Positions 1 through 10,545 of a stretch of 64,000 bases of DNA are shown piece after piece (position 1 is the stretch's first letter; each line of letters starts with the position of its first letter). The notes under the pieces were generated by a model. It saw only the letters and a list, made by a program, of their open reading frames with translations, made no database searches and had not been told where the DNA came from. This DNA comes from Pictodentalium vernedei (taxonomy: Eukaryota; Mollusca; Scaphopoda; Dentaliida; Dentaliidae): assembly GCA_031216915.1 (NCBI GenBank), contig CM062296.1:58464584-58528583 (forward strand). Direction: 5' to 3'. The position numbers were made by a program, and so were the translations under genes.

Positions 1-338
1 CATTACAAAGCCAAATATTGCTTCACAAAGTACATTTGAACAAGCGTGATTCTACACCTCAAAAGGTAGTTCCATAACGAATATAAAGTCACTGTACCCA
101 CTGGTTCATGAGATTTTTAAAATATTTTGGGAGCATTTTACCCCACCCCCTCCCTATGGGGCTGGGCATGTTGAGTTAAACAAAAATGTAATACCCATTT
201 GGTACCATTGATCACACAAACTGTAACTTGAATTGACCAAAACATGGTGTTGATGGATGACAGATGGATGGACAATGGATGGAGAGTGATTAGATAAGCC
301 CTGCTTGACTTTGTCGAAGTGAGCTAAAAAAAAAAAAA
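1..338 (+). repeat. 3' tail of a tandem-core element (E0)
   Basis: The window opens inside an element whose end matches 18590-18908. It contains a run of ATGGATG-type short repeats and then the terminus TTTGTCGAAGTGAGCTAAAA. Elements E1-E4 end in the same way, so this is the tail of a further member whose body lies upstream of the window. Confidence 0.7.
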
Positions 339-859
339 ATTAAACGGTTCATGTCCGATATTTTACCCATGTTATTAAAATTGATAAATTTGTCCCTGGA
401 GTGCAACAAGTTTTATGCTATACATGTAGCATTGCAAAGCCTTCTTGCACTCAAGTGATGGAATACACCTCCATCCAAGCTATTCTGTAGATTATGAGGC
501 CTAAAACAAACCAAGAACATGAACTTATGCATGAATATTATTATAATGAATACACTGTCTTACACAAAGGAATACCACACAATCCAGTGTAGACTGATTT
601 CAAAAAGTCCTCCGTAGTAGAAGGGCAATTTTAACAAACATACAGGCCCAAATAAGCTTCATACACAGTGTAAAAATTCCACAAAATTAATAAACATTCA
701 TATATGTTTAATAGGAATTAGGAGTATTGTAATTAAAAGTCAATTGTGTGGTTGTTTATAAACTTATATTACTTTGTTATCAGGTGTTAAAAAATGAATA
801 TTTGTAAACACACCCACCCATTTAGATTAGTCCCTGCTCATAGCAGTGACACAGACATA
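339..859. other. Duplicated non-coding flank
   Basis: About 520 bases of AT-rich sequence are repeated at about 18909-19438. I see no coding potential, RNA gene or target duplication. It is simply part of the duplicated block. Confidence 0.6.
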
Positions 860-1096
860 CAGTACAGTTGCTGGTCATAATCCTTGCATGGGCAGTGCAT
901 GATGTCCATGCATGTTTTTTCCAGGTAATAGAAAATCATCATCAATAAAATTTTAATTAATGAAGCACCGAATTGTATCCTGTGGTTCATTAATACAATT
1001 TTTGATGATTATTGCTGTAAACAATGTTTGAAAACTAATATCATTGCATCCGCAGAAATATTGCCCACCCACAGAAAGTGACCAGTACACAGCAGC
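860..1096. mobile_element. Short inverted-repeat element, CAGTACAGT family (copy 1)
   Basis: The left end CAGTACAGTTGCTGGTCA and the right end TGACCAGTACACAGCAGCAC are imperfect inverted repeats, and the interior holds complementary ATTAATGAAGCACC and GGTTCATTAAT motifs. Related copies lie at 19439-19676 and 13227-13482. The last has the clearest ends and a TA target duplication. It is probably a Tc1/mariner-type MITE. No transposase is present. Confidence 0.6.
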
Positions 1097-1137
1097 ACAG
1101 AGTCAAGGTAATTGTGTTTTACTGTCTTGAATTTCAT

Positions 1138-1174
1138 TTTTTTTTTTTTTTTTTTTTTTTGGGGGGGGGGGGGG
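1138..1174 (+). repeat. Poly-T/poly-G homopolymer junction
   Basis: A run of more than 20 T passes directly into about 13 G. The same junction recurs at the start of the other units, near 19719-19754, 24065-24115, 26508-26558 and 28949-28996, with different tract lengths. In unit B (about 4697-4730) it is degraded. It marks the unit start and is length-unstable. Confidence 0.85.
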
Positions 1175-1641
1175 TGCACCAGACCCCTCCACTGATGAGA
1201 GGGTCACACACCCTCTTGTCCTCACCCCTATCTCACTGCTATGTGGCTCAGGTGATTCTGTGCATCACATTCTTTATGACTCCCACTAGATACATGTATT
1301 ACTCTTGCCCCTACATGTAACTTAGATATCCTGGCTTAGCACCAGTATGATGGTAAACTAACATCAAATTGTGTGCTTATGTACAGTAGCTAACATATTG
1401 GAATAGTATAATGAGCTTTGTCTGAAACTTGATCAAGTATTGATGACAAACAGCAATTTTTATTACCAGTACCTGGTGCCAGTAATAAAATAAGATTTGC
1501 AAATATCACCCTGTATTTTTTTCAGCTATTAACTAACATAAAATTGTGCGCTTCATGAAAATTATTTCGTAACTACCTGTTAAAAATTACCGTTTCTTGT
1601 TTTGCTCTTTTAGAAAAAGAAATCACTCCTTTTTTGGCGGG

Positions 1642-1676
1642 CATACTAAACACCGAGGCACCCAAGGGATACCAAG
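1642..1676 (+). repeat. Remnant matching the Mutator-like element terminus
   Basis: CATACTAAACACCGAGG followed by a GGGATACC-like motif matches the terminal sequence of the 1.94-kb element at 36936-38879. The same remnant occurs near 5205, 21225, 24588, 27030 and 29468, once per composite unit. It is probably an old solo end that was carried along by the duplications. Confidence 0.55.
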
Positions 1677-1720
1677 GTGAAGGAAAACAGGAGAGAAACG
1701 GGTACGAGGTGGTGTGTTCT

Positions 1721-2075
1721 TTTTATTATTTATTTATTGGTGTTTAAGGTCACATTTATCTGCACAACAGCTTATTGTGACCATTGCAGTTTTATGGATG
1801 GAGGAAACTAGAGAACCCAGGAGAACCACTGAGCAATGGCAAACAACTGTAAGCTCCCCAACATACTACACAAGCACGGTTAACCTTGTTTGAAGACAGG
1901 TGCACCAAGAACATGCAGTATGCCTTAGTACACAGCATACCTTGCCCCCACATGGGTAGTGGGGGTGAAGTGTCTTGCCCAAGGACACAAAGCTGTTGCT
2001 GCAGGGGGGATTCGAACCGAGGATCTCTCGGCTTGCAGTCTGCACCTCTACCTACTGAGCTAATGCACCCCTGAT
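1721..2075 (-). mobile_element. tRNA-derived SINE (S1)
   Basis: Read on the minus strand, the head is tRNA-like, with an A box around TAGCTCAGTAGGTAGAGGT and a B box matching GGTTCGAATCC. A central domain contains TCCTTGGGCAAGACACTTCA, and the tail ends in AACACCAATAAATAAAT. The tail lies at the low-coordinate end. Imperfect 10-bp target repeats flank it (GGTGTGTTCT at 1711 and GGTGTATTCT at 2076). The central domain resembles those of widespread invertebrate SINE superfamilies. I cannot assign a named family without a search. Confidence 0.85.
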
Positions 2076-2219
2076 GGTGTATTCTGATTATGTAAATAGA
2101 TTTAAGCAGTACTAGTATGTGATTGGTTTTAATGCCATATTTGAGAATTATGGGTGCTGTAGTAATAAGAGTGCGCTGAAAAATCTTCCCTTTGGTATTT
2201 AGTAGGTAGCTTGGTAATG

Positions 2220-4069
2220 GTAAAGTGACTTCACCTCAGTAAGCAACAGTGTGAAAGCTGGCAGCCATCTTTAATATCGGGCCGCCACACCCAAAAAACA
2301 CTCGTTCTCATCCCAAGGTGATAACAAAGGTACCCAAGAAGTTTCATGAAGATCGGTTCATAAATACAGCCTCCAGACTTAGCGTATTGACATGTGCACT
2401 TACAGTGTACAAGTAGCACTGATAAATTAAAGGTCATCTAATTTGCATAATTTCTGCAAGAGAAAAAAACCTGTATTATACAGTATCTTTTGTGATGTAT
2501 AGTTAAAACTAGAAGTCCTGTCACGAACTGTGCGCTTATCTAGGCTTAATTGCGCGTATGAATTGCGCGCAATTGTCATATCGAATGGCATCCAAAGCAC
2601 GGCAAGTTCTCCTGGTTACTTATAGCAAACACTGGCAATGTTTCTGCCAATGGACCTCCGGGTTACCCGGAGATCCATTGGCTGAAACATTGCTTGTGCA
2701 CAGGCCATATTTACAGAATTTGATTGCCTTACTATGGTCATATCGCATAGATTTATTCAAATCAGAACTTTCATACAGAAGTTCTGTACAAAAAACTGAT
2801 CGCACTAATTTTAGTACAAATTGGCTGCTAGTGGCCATCTTGAATTTCGAACTGCACCCAAAAACACTCGCTCTCATCCCACGGGGATAACAAAAGTACC
2901 CAAGACGTTTCGTAAAGATAGGTTCATAAATACGGCCAATAGCCTGAGCCGTATAGAAGTTGTGTACAAAAAACTGATTGGACCTAATTTTGGTACAAAA
3001 TGGCCATTGGCAGCCATCTTGAATTTTGGATCGCACCCCAAAACACTCGTTCTCGTTCCTAGGTGATAACAAAGGTATGCAAGAAGCTTGGTGATGATCC
3101 GTTCATAAATACAGCCCCTAGCCCAATCCGTATTGACATGTGTACTTACTGTGTATGAGTAGCACTGAATAAATCAAAGTTCATCTAATTTGCATAATTT
3201 CTGTACAAGAAAAAAACCTGTATTTTATGTGATGTATTCCATGTTACTAAACAAGCATACAAAAATTTATTCAAATCAGAACTTTCATACAGAAGTTCCG
3301 TACAAAAAACTGATTGCAGTAATTTCAGTACAAAATAGCTGCCGGCGGCCATCTAGAATTTTGGACTCCCCCAAAAAACACTCATTCTAACATCATGGTG
3401 ATAACAAAGGTACCCAAGAAATTTCGTAAAGATCGGTTCACAAATACGGCCTCTAGCCCAAGTTGTATAGAAGTTCTGTACAAAAAACTGATTGTACCTA
3501 ATTTCAGTACAAAATAGCCACTGGTAGCCATCTTGAATTTTGGACTGCACCCAAAAACACTCATTCTCATCCCAAGGTGATAACAAAGGTACCCAAGAAG
3601 TTTCATGAAGATCAGTTCATAAATACTGTACAGCCTAGCCCGAGCCGTATTGACATGTGCACTTACTGGGTATACATGTAAGTAGCAGTGAATAAATTAA
3701 AGTTCATCTAATTTGCATAATTTCACAACGAGAAAAAAAACCTGTATTATATGTGATGTACTCCATGTTACTAAACATTCATACAAAAATTTATTCAAAT
3801 CAGACCTTTCATACAGAAGTTCTGTACAAAAACGCTGATTGCACTAATTTCTGTACAAAATGGCTGCTGGAGGCCATCTTGAATTTTGGACCGCACCCAA
3901 AAACACTCGTTCTCGACCCACGTGATAACAAAGGTACTCAAGAAGTTTCGTAAAGATCGGTTCATAAATACAGCCTCTAGCCCGAGCCGTATTGAATTGC
4001 TGTTACCGAACAGATGGACAATGGGCCATGACATAACCTTAAATTTGACTTTGTCAAAGTTGAGCTAAA
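2220..4069. repeat. Alternating ~340/~180-bp tandem array, unit A
   Basis: The anchor AACAAAGGTACCCAAG-like motif recurs near 2323, 2889, 3068, 3408, 3587 and 3927, giving spacings of about 179 and 340 in alternation. The first interval is enlarged by MITE M1. Each monomer carries GTTCATAAATAC and TTCTGTACAAAAAACTGATTG blocks. The array ends in TTTGTCAAAGTTGAGCTAAAA, like the E elements. Recurring open frames on both strands follow from the repetition and carry no recognisable domain. Confidence 0.8.
2500..2752 (+). mobile_element. 314-bp palindromic MITE, 3'-truncated (M1)
   Basis: The left terminal repeat (AGTTAAAACTAGAAGTCCTG) and the central palindrome are present, but about 60 terminal bases on the right are missing. 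The host repeat resumes at TTATTCAAATC, with about 30 bases of the original monomer lost compared with the intact copy near 22080-22110. A TA precedes the left end. Confidence 0.85.
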
Positions 4070-4690
4070 AATGGAGAGTATCCAGAGTATCACAAAACAA
4101 AACCTATTTGTAAAGGACTCCTCCTTTCAAGGACAATGGGGCAGTGTTGGCATTCACCACCATGCTGCCTTGAGGCTGCATTTTGAATTCCTGTGTTTGT
4201 TGTTCTAATGAAATATTATTTTATTATTATCAGTTATGGTACAAATATGGTACCGATAGCACACTTTCAGGAACCGCTGATGTCTGATGTCGACTGTGTG
4301 TCAGTGCGTGAGGTGCACACATACTATACACCACATCCTTCATTTTTGCTATATAATTTGTGTAAATTTATTTGGAATTTACAGAATTTCAGACTTGTAA
4401 ATTTCATAGTATTGTTTTTGCCTTAGTTATGGTGCTTTATAAGTAATGGGCAATTTAGTTTGAAAAAGGGGTTCATGAATATTCAGTCACAGGAAGATTC
4501 AGCCCTCATACTTTTTCTGAGAATATTCGGTCCCCCAATTTCATTCATGCCCCCCAACCCTCTCTCTTGTTAACCCATATAATGAACATCCCAAAAGACA
4601 TTTTAATATCTAGATATTTATGCTTGTTCGCAACTTATTATGGACACAAATGGACACAGAGTCAAGGTAATTATGTTTTACTGTCTTGAA
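4070..4690. other. Inter-unit spacer of the composite block
   Basis: This spacer matches about 23425-24060. It contains the TATTATTTTATTATTATCA module that also begins the tandem duplication at 31818 and 39477. I see no gene. Confidence 0.55.
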
Positions 4691-5285
4691 TTTCCAATTT
4701 GTTTTGGGGGGGTTGGGGGGTGGGGGGAGGTGCACCCAACCCCTCCACTGATGAGAGGGTCACACACCTCTTGTCCTCGCCCCCTATCTCACTGCTATGT
4801 GGCACAGGTGATTCTGTGCATCATATTCTTTATTACCCGGCTACACTCCCACTAGATATTACTCTTGCCTCTACATGTAACTTAGATTTCCTGGCTAAGC
4901 ACCAGTATATAGTGGTAAACCAACATCAGATTGTGCGCTTATGTCCAGTCGCTAACATACTAGAATAGTATAATGTGCTTTATCAGAAGCTTGATCAAGT
5001 ATTGATGACAAACAGCAATTTTCATTACCAGTACCTGGTGCCAGTAATAAAATAAGATTTGCAAATATCACTCTGTGTTTTTTTCAGCTATTAACTAAGA
5101 TAAAATTGTGCGCTTCATGAAAATTATTTCGTTACTACCTGTTAAAAATTACTGTTTCTTGTTTTGCTCTTTTAGAAAAAGAAATCACTCCTTTTCTGGC
5201 GGGCATACTAAACACCAAGGCAAACCGAGGGATACCAAGGTGAATGAAAACTGGAGAGTCTAAACGGGTATGAGGTGTGTGTTCT

Positions 5286-5642
5286 TTTTATTATTTATTT
5301 ATTGGTGTTTAAGGTCACATTTATCTGCACAACAGCTTATTTTGACCATAGCAGTTTTATGGATGGAGGAAACTAGAGTACCCCAGGAGAACCACTGAGC
5401 AATGGCAAGCAACTGTGAGCTCCCCAACATACTACACAAGCTGGGTTAGCCTTGTTCGAAGACAGGTGCACCAAGAACATGCAGTATGCCCTTAGTACAC
5501 AGCATACCTTGCCCCCACATGGGTAGTGGGGGTGAAGTGTCTTGCCCAAGGACACAAAGCTGTTGCCGCAGGTGGATTCGAACCGAGGATCTCTCGGCTT
5601 GCAGGCTGCACCTCTACTTACTGAAGCTAATGCACCCCTGGT
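5286..5642 (-). mobile_element. tRNA-derived SINE (S2)
   Basis: This copy sits in unit B at the same position as S1, so it was duplicated with the unit rather than inserted independently. The A box, B box, TCCTTGGGCAAGACACTTCA core and AATAAAT tail are recognisable on the minus strand. Small indels interrupt the head. Confidence 0.82.
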
Positions 5643-5769
5643 GGTGTATTCTGATTATGTGAATAGATTTAAGCAGTATAAGTATGTGATTGGTTTTAAT
5701 GCCATATTTGAGAATTATGGGCACTGAAGTAATAAGAGTGCACTGAAAAATTTTCTCTTGGTATTTAGT

Positions 5770-7423
5770 AGGTAGCTTGGTAATGGTAAAGTGACTTCAC
5801 CTCAGTAAGCAACAGTGTGAAAGCCGGCAGCCATCTTTAATTTCGGGCCGCACCCAAAAACACTTGTTCTCATCCCAAAGGTGATAACAAAGGTGCCCAA
5901 GAAGTTTCATGAAGATCGGTTCGTAAATACAGCCTTCCAGCCTTAGCGTATTGACATGTGCACTTACAGTGTATAAGAAGCACTGAATAAATCAAAGGCG
6001 ATCTAATTTGCCATAATTCCCTGCAAGAGAAACAAACCTGTACAGTATGTCTGTGATGTATTCTATGTTACTAAACATTCATACAAAAATTTATTCAAAT
6101 CAGAACTTTCATACAGAAGTTCTGTACAAAAAAACTGATTGCACTAATTTTGGTACAAAATGGCTGCTAGTGGCCATCTTGAATTTCGAACTGCACCCAA
6201 AAAACACTCGTTCTCATCCCACGTGATAACAAAGGTACCCAAGACATTACGTAAAGATTGGTTCATAAATACGGGCTCTAGCCACTGATTGTATCTAATT
6301 TTGGTACAAAATGGCCTCTGGCAGCCATTTTGAATTTTGGATCGCACCCCAAAACACTCATTCTCATCCCTAGGTGATAACAAAGGTACCCCAAGAAGCT
6401 TGGTGAAGATCGGTTCATAAATACAGCCCCTAGCCTGAGCCATATTGACATGTGTACTTACTGTGTATAAGTAGTACTGAATAAATCAAAGTTTGTCTAA
6501 TTTGCATAATTTCTGTACAAGAAAAAAAACTGTATTTTATGTGATGTATTCCATGTTACTAAACAATCATACACAAATGTATTCAAATCAGAACTTTCAT
6601 ACCGAAGTTCTGTACAAAAAAAACTGATTGCAGTAATTTCATATTCAGTACAAAATAGCTGCGGCGGCCATCTAGAATTTTGGACTCCCCCCAAAAACAT
6701 TCATTCTAACCCCATGGTGATAACAAAGGTACCCAAGAAATTTTGTAAAGATCGATTCATAATTACGGCCTCTAGCCCAAGTTGTATAGAAGTTCTGTAC
6801 AAAAAACTGATTGTACCTAATTTCGGTACAAAATGGCCACTGGTAGCCATATTGAATTTTGGACCGCACCCAAAAACACTCATTCTCATCCCAAGGTGAT
6901 AGCAAAAGTACCAAGAAGTTTCATGAAGATCAGTTTATAAATACAGCCTAGCCCGAGCCGTATTGGCATGTGCACTTACTGGGTATACATGTAAGTAGCA
7001 CTGAATAAATTAAAGTTCATCTAATTTGCATAATTTCAGCACGAAGAAAAAAACCTGTATTATATGTGATGTACTCCATGTTACTAAACATTCATACAAA
7101 AATTTGTTCAAATCAGAACTTTCATACAGAAGTTCTGTACAAAAAACTGATTGCACTAATTTCTGTACAAAATGGCTGCTGGAGGCCATCTTGCATTTTG
7201 GACCGCACCCAAAAACACTCGTTCTCGTCCCACGGTGATAACAAAGGTACCCAAGAAGTTTCATAAAGATCGGTTCATAATACAACCTCTAGCCCGAGTC
7301 GTATTGAATTGTTGTTCCCAAACAGATGGAAGCCCGAGTCCGTATTGAATTGTTGTTCCCTAACAGACGGGACAACGGGCTATGACACAACCTTAAATCT
7401 GACTTTGTCAAAGCTGAGCTAAA
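5770..7423. repeat. Alternating ~340/~180-bp tandem array, unit B
   Basis: The organisation is the same as in unit A. One interval near 6270-6290 lacks about 33 bases found in units D-F. A local duplication of about 50 bases lies near 7305-7370. The array ends in the GAGCTAAAA terminus. It corresponds to the arrays of units D, E and F. Confidence 0.78.
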
Positions 7424-7471
7424 ATGGGGAGTATCCAGAGTATCACAAAACAAAAACCTATTTTGTAAAGG

Positions 7472-7490
7472 ACCCCCCCCCCCCCCCCTT
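7472..7490 (+). repeat. Poly-C tract
   Basis: A run of about 17 C. The orthologous position in the partner block (about 31720) has only a short C run, so the tract expanded after duplication. Confidence 0.8.
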
Positions 7491-7573
7491 TCAAGGACAA
7501 TGGGACAGCATTGGCATTCACCACCATGCTGCCATGAGGCTGCATTTTGAATTCCTGTTTGTTGTTCTTATGA

Positions 7574-8792
7574 AATAATATGACAATACGCAAGGCGTAA
7601 GAAGGAACCCCAAAGTATCCAACATATTGAAATATTTCATTCCGCAACCATTACTCCCAAAAACATTTTGGTTTATTCAGTCGAATTACTGCAATTGTTT
7701 AATTTCAGCCAAACATGAATACGTTTCAACAGTACTAAATATTTTCCATAGGCGACCATTATAACGTTCAGGCGAAAAAAAAAATATGGTCGCATCATTT
7801 TAAATTTAGCATTCAAATATTTTTTGTCAAGTATAGCCCTTCAGACAACCTTTTAATGATTTTTTAAACAGGGGGGTCATGCAACAAATAAAAAGAAAAA
7901 CTAACAGGAAGGGAAGTGCTGGTCACATGTTCATATTTCTCAGGGGAATTCCCAAACAAAAACACACAATAGGCAAACAATTTATTAGGTTCTAAAAGTC
8001 CTCAAATCATCCTCTTTATTCATCTGGAACATTCAACAGTAATGCAAAATGTCAGTAGACTTCTTCAAATGTTTATTGAAACAATATATTTCCCCAAGAC
8101 TGCTTAGTTTTGGGAATTACATAATTTCCGAGCGCAACTTTTCGAGGCAGGTAAATCTAATTAAAATATTTACAACAGTTATACCTATGGAGCAAACCCA
8201 ACCCTACCAAAGATACATTTACCTCTTTTATGTGATGAAAGACTGATTTCTGCAATAGAATTCAACTTTTGGCTTCTGCTCTAGTCCAAAGCATGGGAAA
8301 TTTGTTCTTTTGAAGAGAACTGTCCAATCTGCGTCAAATAAGCTTAAAAACTGTTATTGCCCTCCGACAGAATTTCTACTCTGTTACCCAATAAGTTGGG
8401 AGGGATAAGAATTCACAGCTTTCTTTGAAACTACCCAAATCCCAAAATAAAACTAAAATCTGCATCAGCACACAAAACCTTTTCACAAAATTTGTTTTAA
8501 TTAATCATACAGCAAGATAAATAGGGCCCCACCATCATGAAACAATATGTCAATTTTGTTTCAAAATTGGGGATGTGGCAAGGGCTTATAGTTCCTCTAA
8601 ATTTGGGAGAATCCATTTGGATTCTTGCGGAAATCGTTCCGAGAATTCAGACCTGCTATGGGCCAGGATCCTATTAGGTCAGTATGATTGAACCCCTGTT
8701 GCATACTGATAATACATGTTAACCCCTTTACCCATATACAGCTTTCTAATTTTTACAACACCAACTACTGATCTTTACCCCCCCCCCCCCCC
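7574..8792. other. Unassigned AT-rich spacer
   Basis: I find no recognisable domain, RNA gene or repeat family in this 1.2-kb stretch. It ends in an approximately 18-base poly-C tract (about 8778-8793). Confidence 0.5.
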
Positions 8793-10094
8793 CGGGGCCT
8801 TAATCGCTCACCTGACGAGGTGGGTTCAGAGAAGTATTTTGGATCAGATTCAGTTAGTCAAGGTTCATGGACACTACATAGGAATAATGTTATGAAATTA
8901 TTCATAATTCTATTGTCCATGTCAGATGATTATTAGCATAGGTCTTCCTGATTGCTTCCAATTCTGACAAGCTGTAGACAAGTACTTGCCAAACTTCCAA
9001 GGGTTGTTGTGTCACTGCACTTTGAAGGCAAATTTTATGGAAAAGCTCTAAGGAATGGATTTGAACATTTATGAACAACCTCGAACCTAAACCCACCCCT
9101 GCCCAAATATTAAGCCACAGACCTGAAATGAACAAACTCAAATCTGCCCCCCCCCCCCCCCCCTCCTCCTGCGATACCAAATATGAAAGGGTTCTGAGTG
9201 GCAGGAACCAAACTGGAACAAATTTACATCTGACCTCCCCAGAGATGTTGTACACCAAATATTAAAGCATTAAGCAAGGTGGGTCTGAAGAAAAAGATTT
9301 TTAAAGAAATTTTCACATGTTGCTTTGAGTTAATTTGCACTCCCATAATGAGCCCATATATTAACCCATAGATTTGGCTTGAACAAACATGAATCTGACC
9401 CCCTTAAGAGATGCTGTAAGCCAAATACGAAAGGATTCTGACTGGTGGATCTGAAAAAATACGAGTTTTAAAGAAATTTCCTCATACTGCACTAAGTTAA
9501 ACTTTGGACTTCAATAGATAGACCAAATATTAGCCCAGAGACCCGATTCAAACAAACTTCAATCTACCCCCCCCCCCCCTGCCCCCCACCCCACTAGAAA
9601 TGTTGCATTCCAAATATAAAAGCATTCTGACTGGTGGATCTGAAGGAGGTTTTCAAAGAAATTTCCTCATGTTGCCTGTTGATATTTGGTGCCCATAGGC
9701 AGCCCAAATATCAACTCGGGACTTGATTGAACAAACCTGAACCTATCCCCCCCCCCCCCCCCCCCCCCACCTAGAGATGCTGTATATCAAGTATCAAAAG
9801 ATTCTTATACATGGTCCTGGAGAAGATTTTTTTTCAATTTTGGAAAACAATTTATGCATGCTATCAGAGAAATGCTTGGGGGTCTCTCTGTGGGTGTGGC
9901 AATGTTATTTGAACAAACTGGAATTCATATATGATAAGGAACATGAATATCAAATTTGGTTCAATTCGGCTCAGTTGTTTATGAGGAGAGGTTAGTAATG
10001 TAAAGTTCACGCCGGACAGGATGGACTGATGGTCGACAGACAGAAAGTCATCATTTAAGCGCCCCCCTGAATTACAGTCAAGTGAGCTAAAAAT
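8793..10094 (+). mobile_element. Tandem-core element E1
   Basis: The left module GGGGCCTTAATCGCTCACCT and the right terminus CAGTCAAGTGAGCTAAAAA enclose about four diverged monomers of roughly 170 bp. Each monomer has the order AAATAT-CCCA, TTGAACAAACTTGAATCT, a C-rich stretch, CAAATATCAAAAGATTCTGA, GGATCTGAAGAAGAT, and TTTAAAGAAATTTCCTCAT. Long poly-C tracts interrupt monomers near 9148-9165, 9569-9580 and 9748-9771. No coding capacity is seen. The layout resembles non-autonomous bivalve elements with satellite-like cores, which is inference. Confidence 0.65.
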
Positions 10095-10545
10095 AAACAA
10101 TATTCATCAAGCGTAATAATTATGGATGTTACTAGAACCGGCTGATGAGAGCCAGTTCCAATGACAGCCATATTTGTACAAATTTTATTGCCAGTGTCAC
10201 AATATTTCAGATCATGTTAGTGTTGTATTGGTTAATTTGCTGCCTTTGTGTTACGTAAAGGGTTAAACTGACTCAGTTCTTTTCATGTGAATCCTAGCAG
10301 CAATGTTACGAGAAGCTACATGGTTTCTCACTGGTTTGTTGCATGGATCTCTTCGGGAATCGATTCTCAGATTCTTATAAGCCCTGGCTGAGGCTATATA
10401 ATCCATCGATATCACTAGGAAAGTGCCATTTTATCTCAACAAATGATGTCAAATATTCTTTTACCTAGTGATGAGGTAAATTATAGCCCTGGATGTAACC
10501 CCCCCCCCACCCCCCAAGCTCTCAATATGCATTTTTTTCCTAAAA
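10095..10545. other. Spacer between E1 and E2
   Basis: About 450 bases hold no recognised feature apart from a short C/A-rich run near 10500. Confidence 0.4.

Larger units (their letters stand above)
1..7573. repeat. Paralogous composite block, copy 1
   Basis: This stretch matches 18590-31818 in the same orientation. The opening bases reappear at 18590 with only scattered substitutions and small indels, and the same module order follows: an E-element tail, a duplicated flank, a T/G homopolymer, a minus-strand SINE, an alternating 340/180-bp array and a GAGCTAAAA terminus. It contains two units, A (about 1080-4640) and B (about 4640-7573). Homology breaks off near 7573, where the partner instead continues into the module at 31818. 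No protein gene is supported here. Confidence 0.85.

Noticed and set aside
1138..1174. Poly-T as the tail of a processed pseudogene on the minus strand
   Set aside because: No cDNA-like sequence precedes it, and the T/G junction recurs at each unit start as part of the duplicated block.
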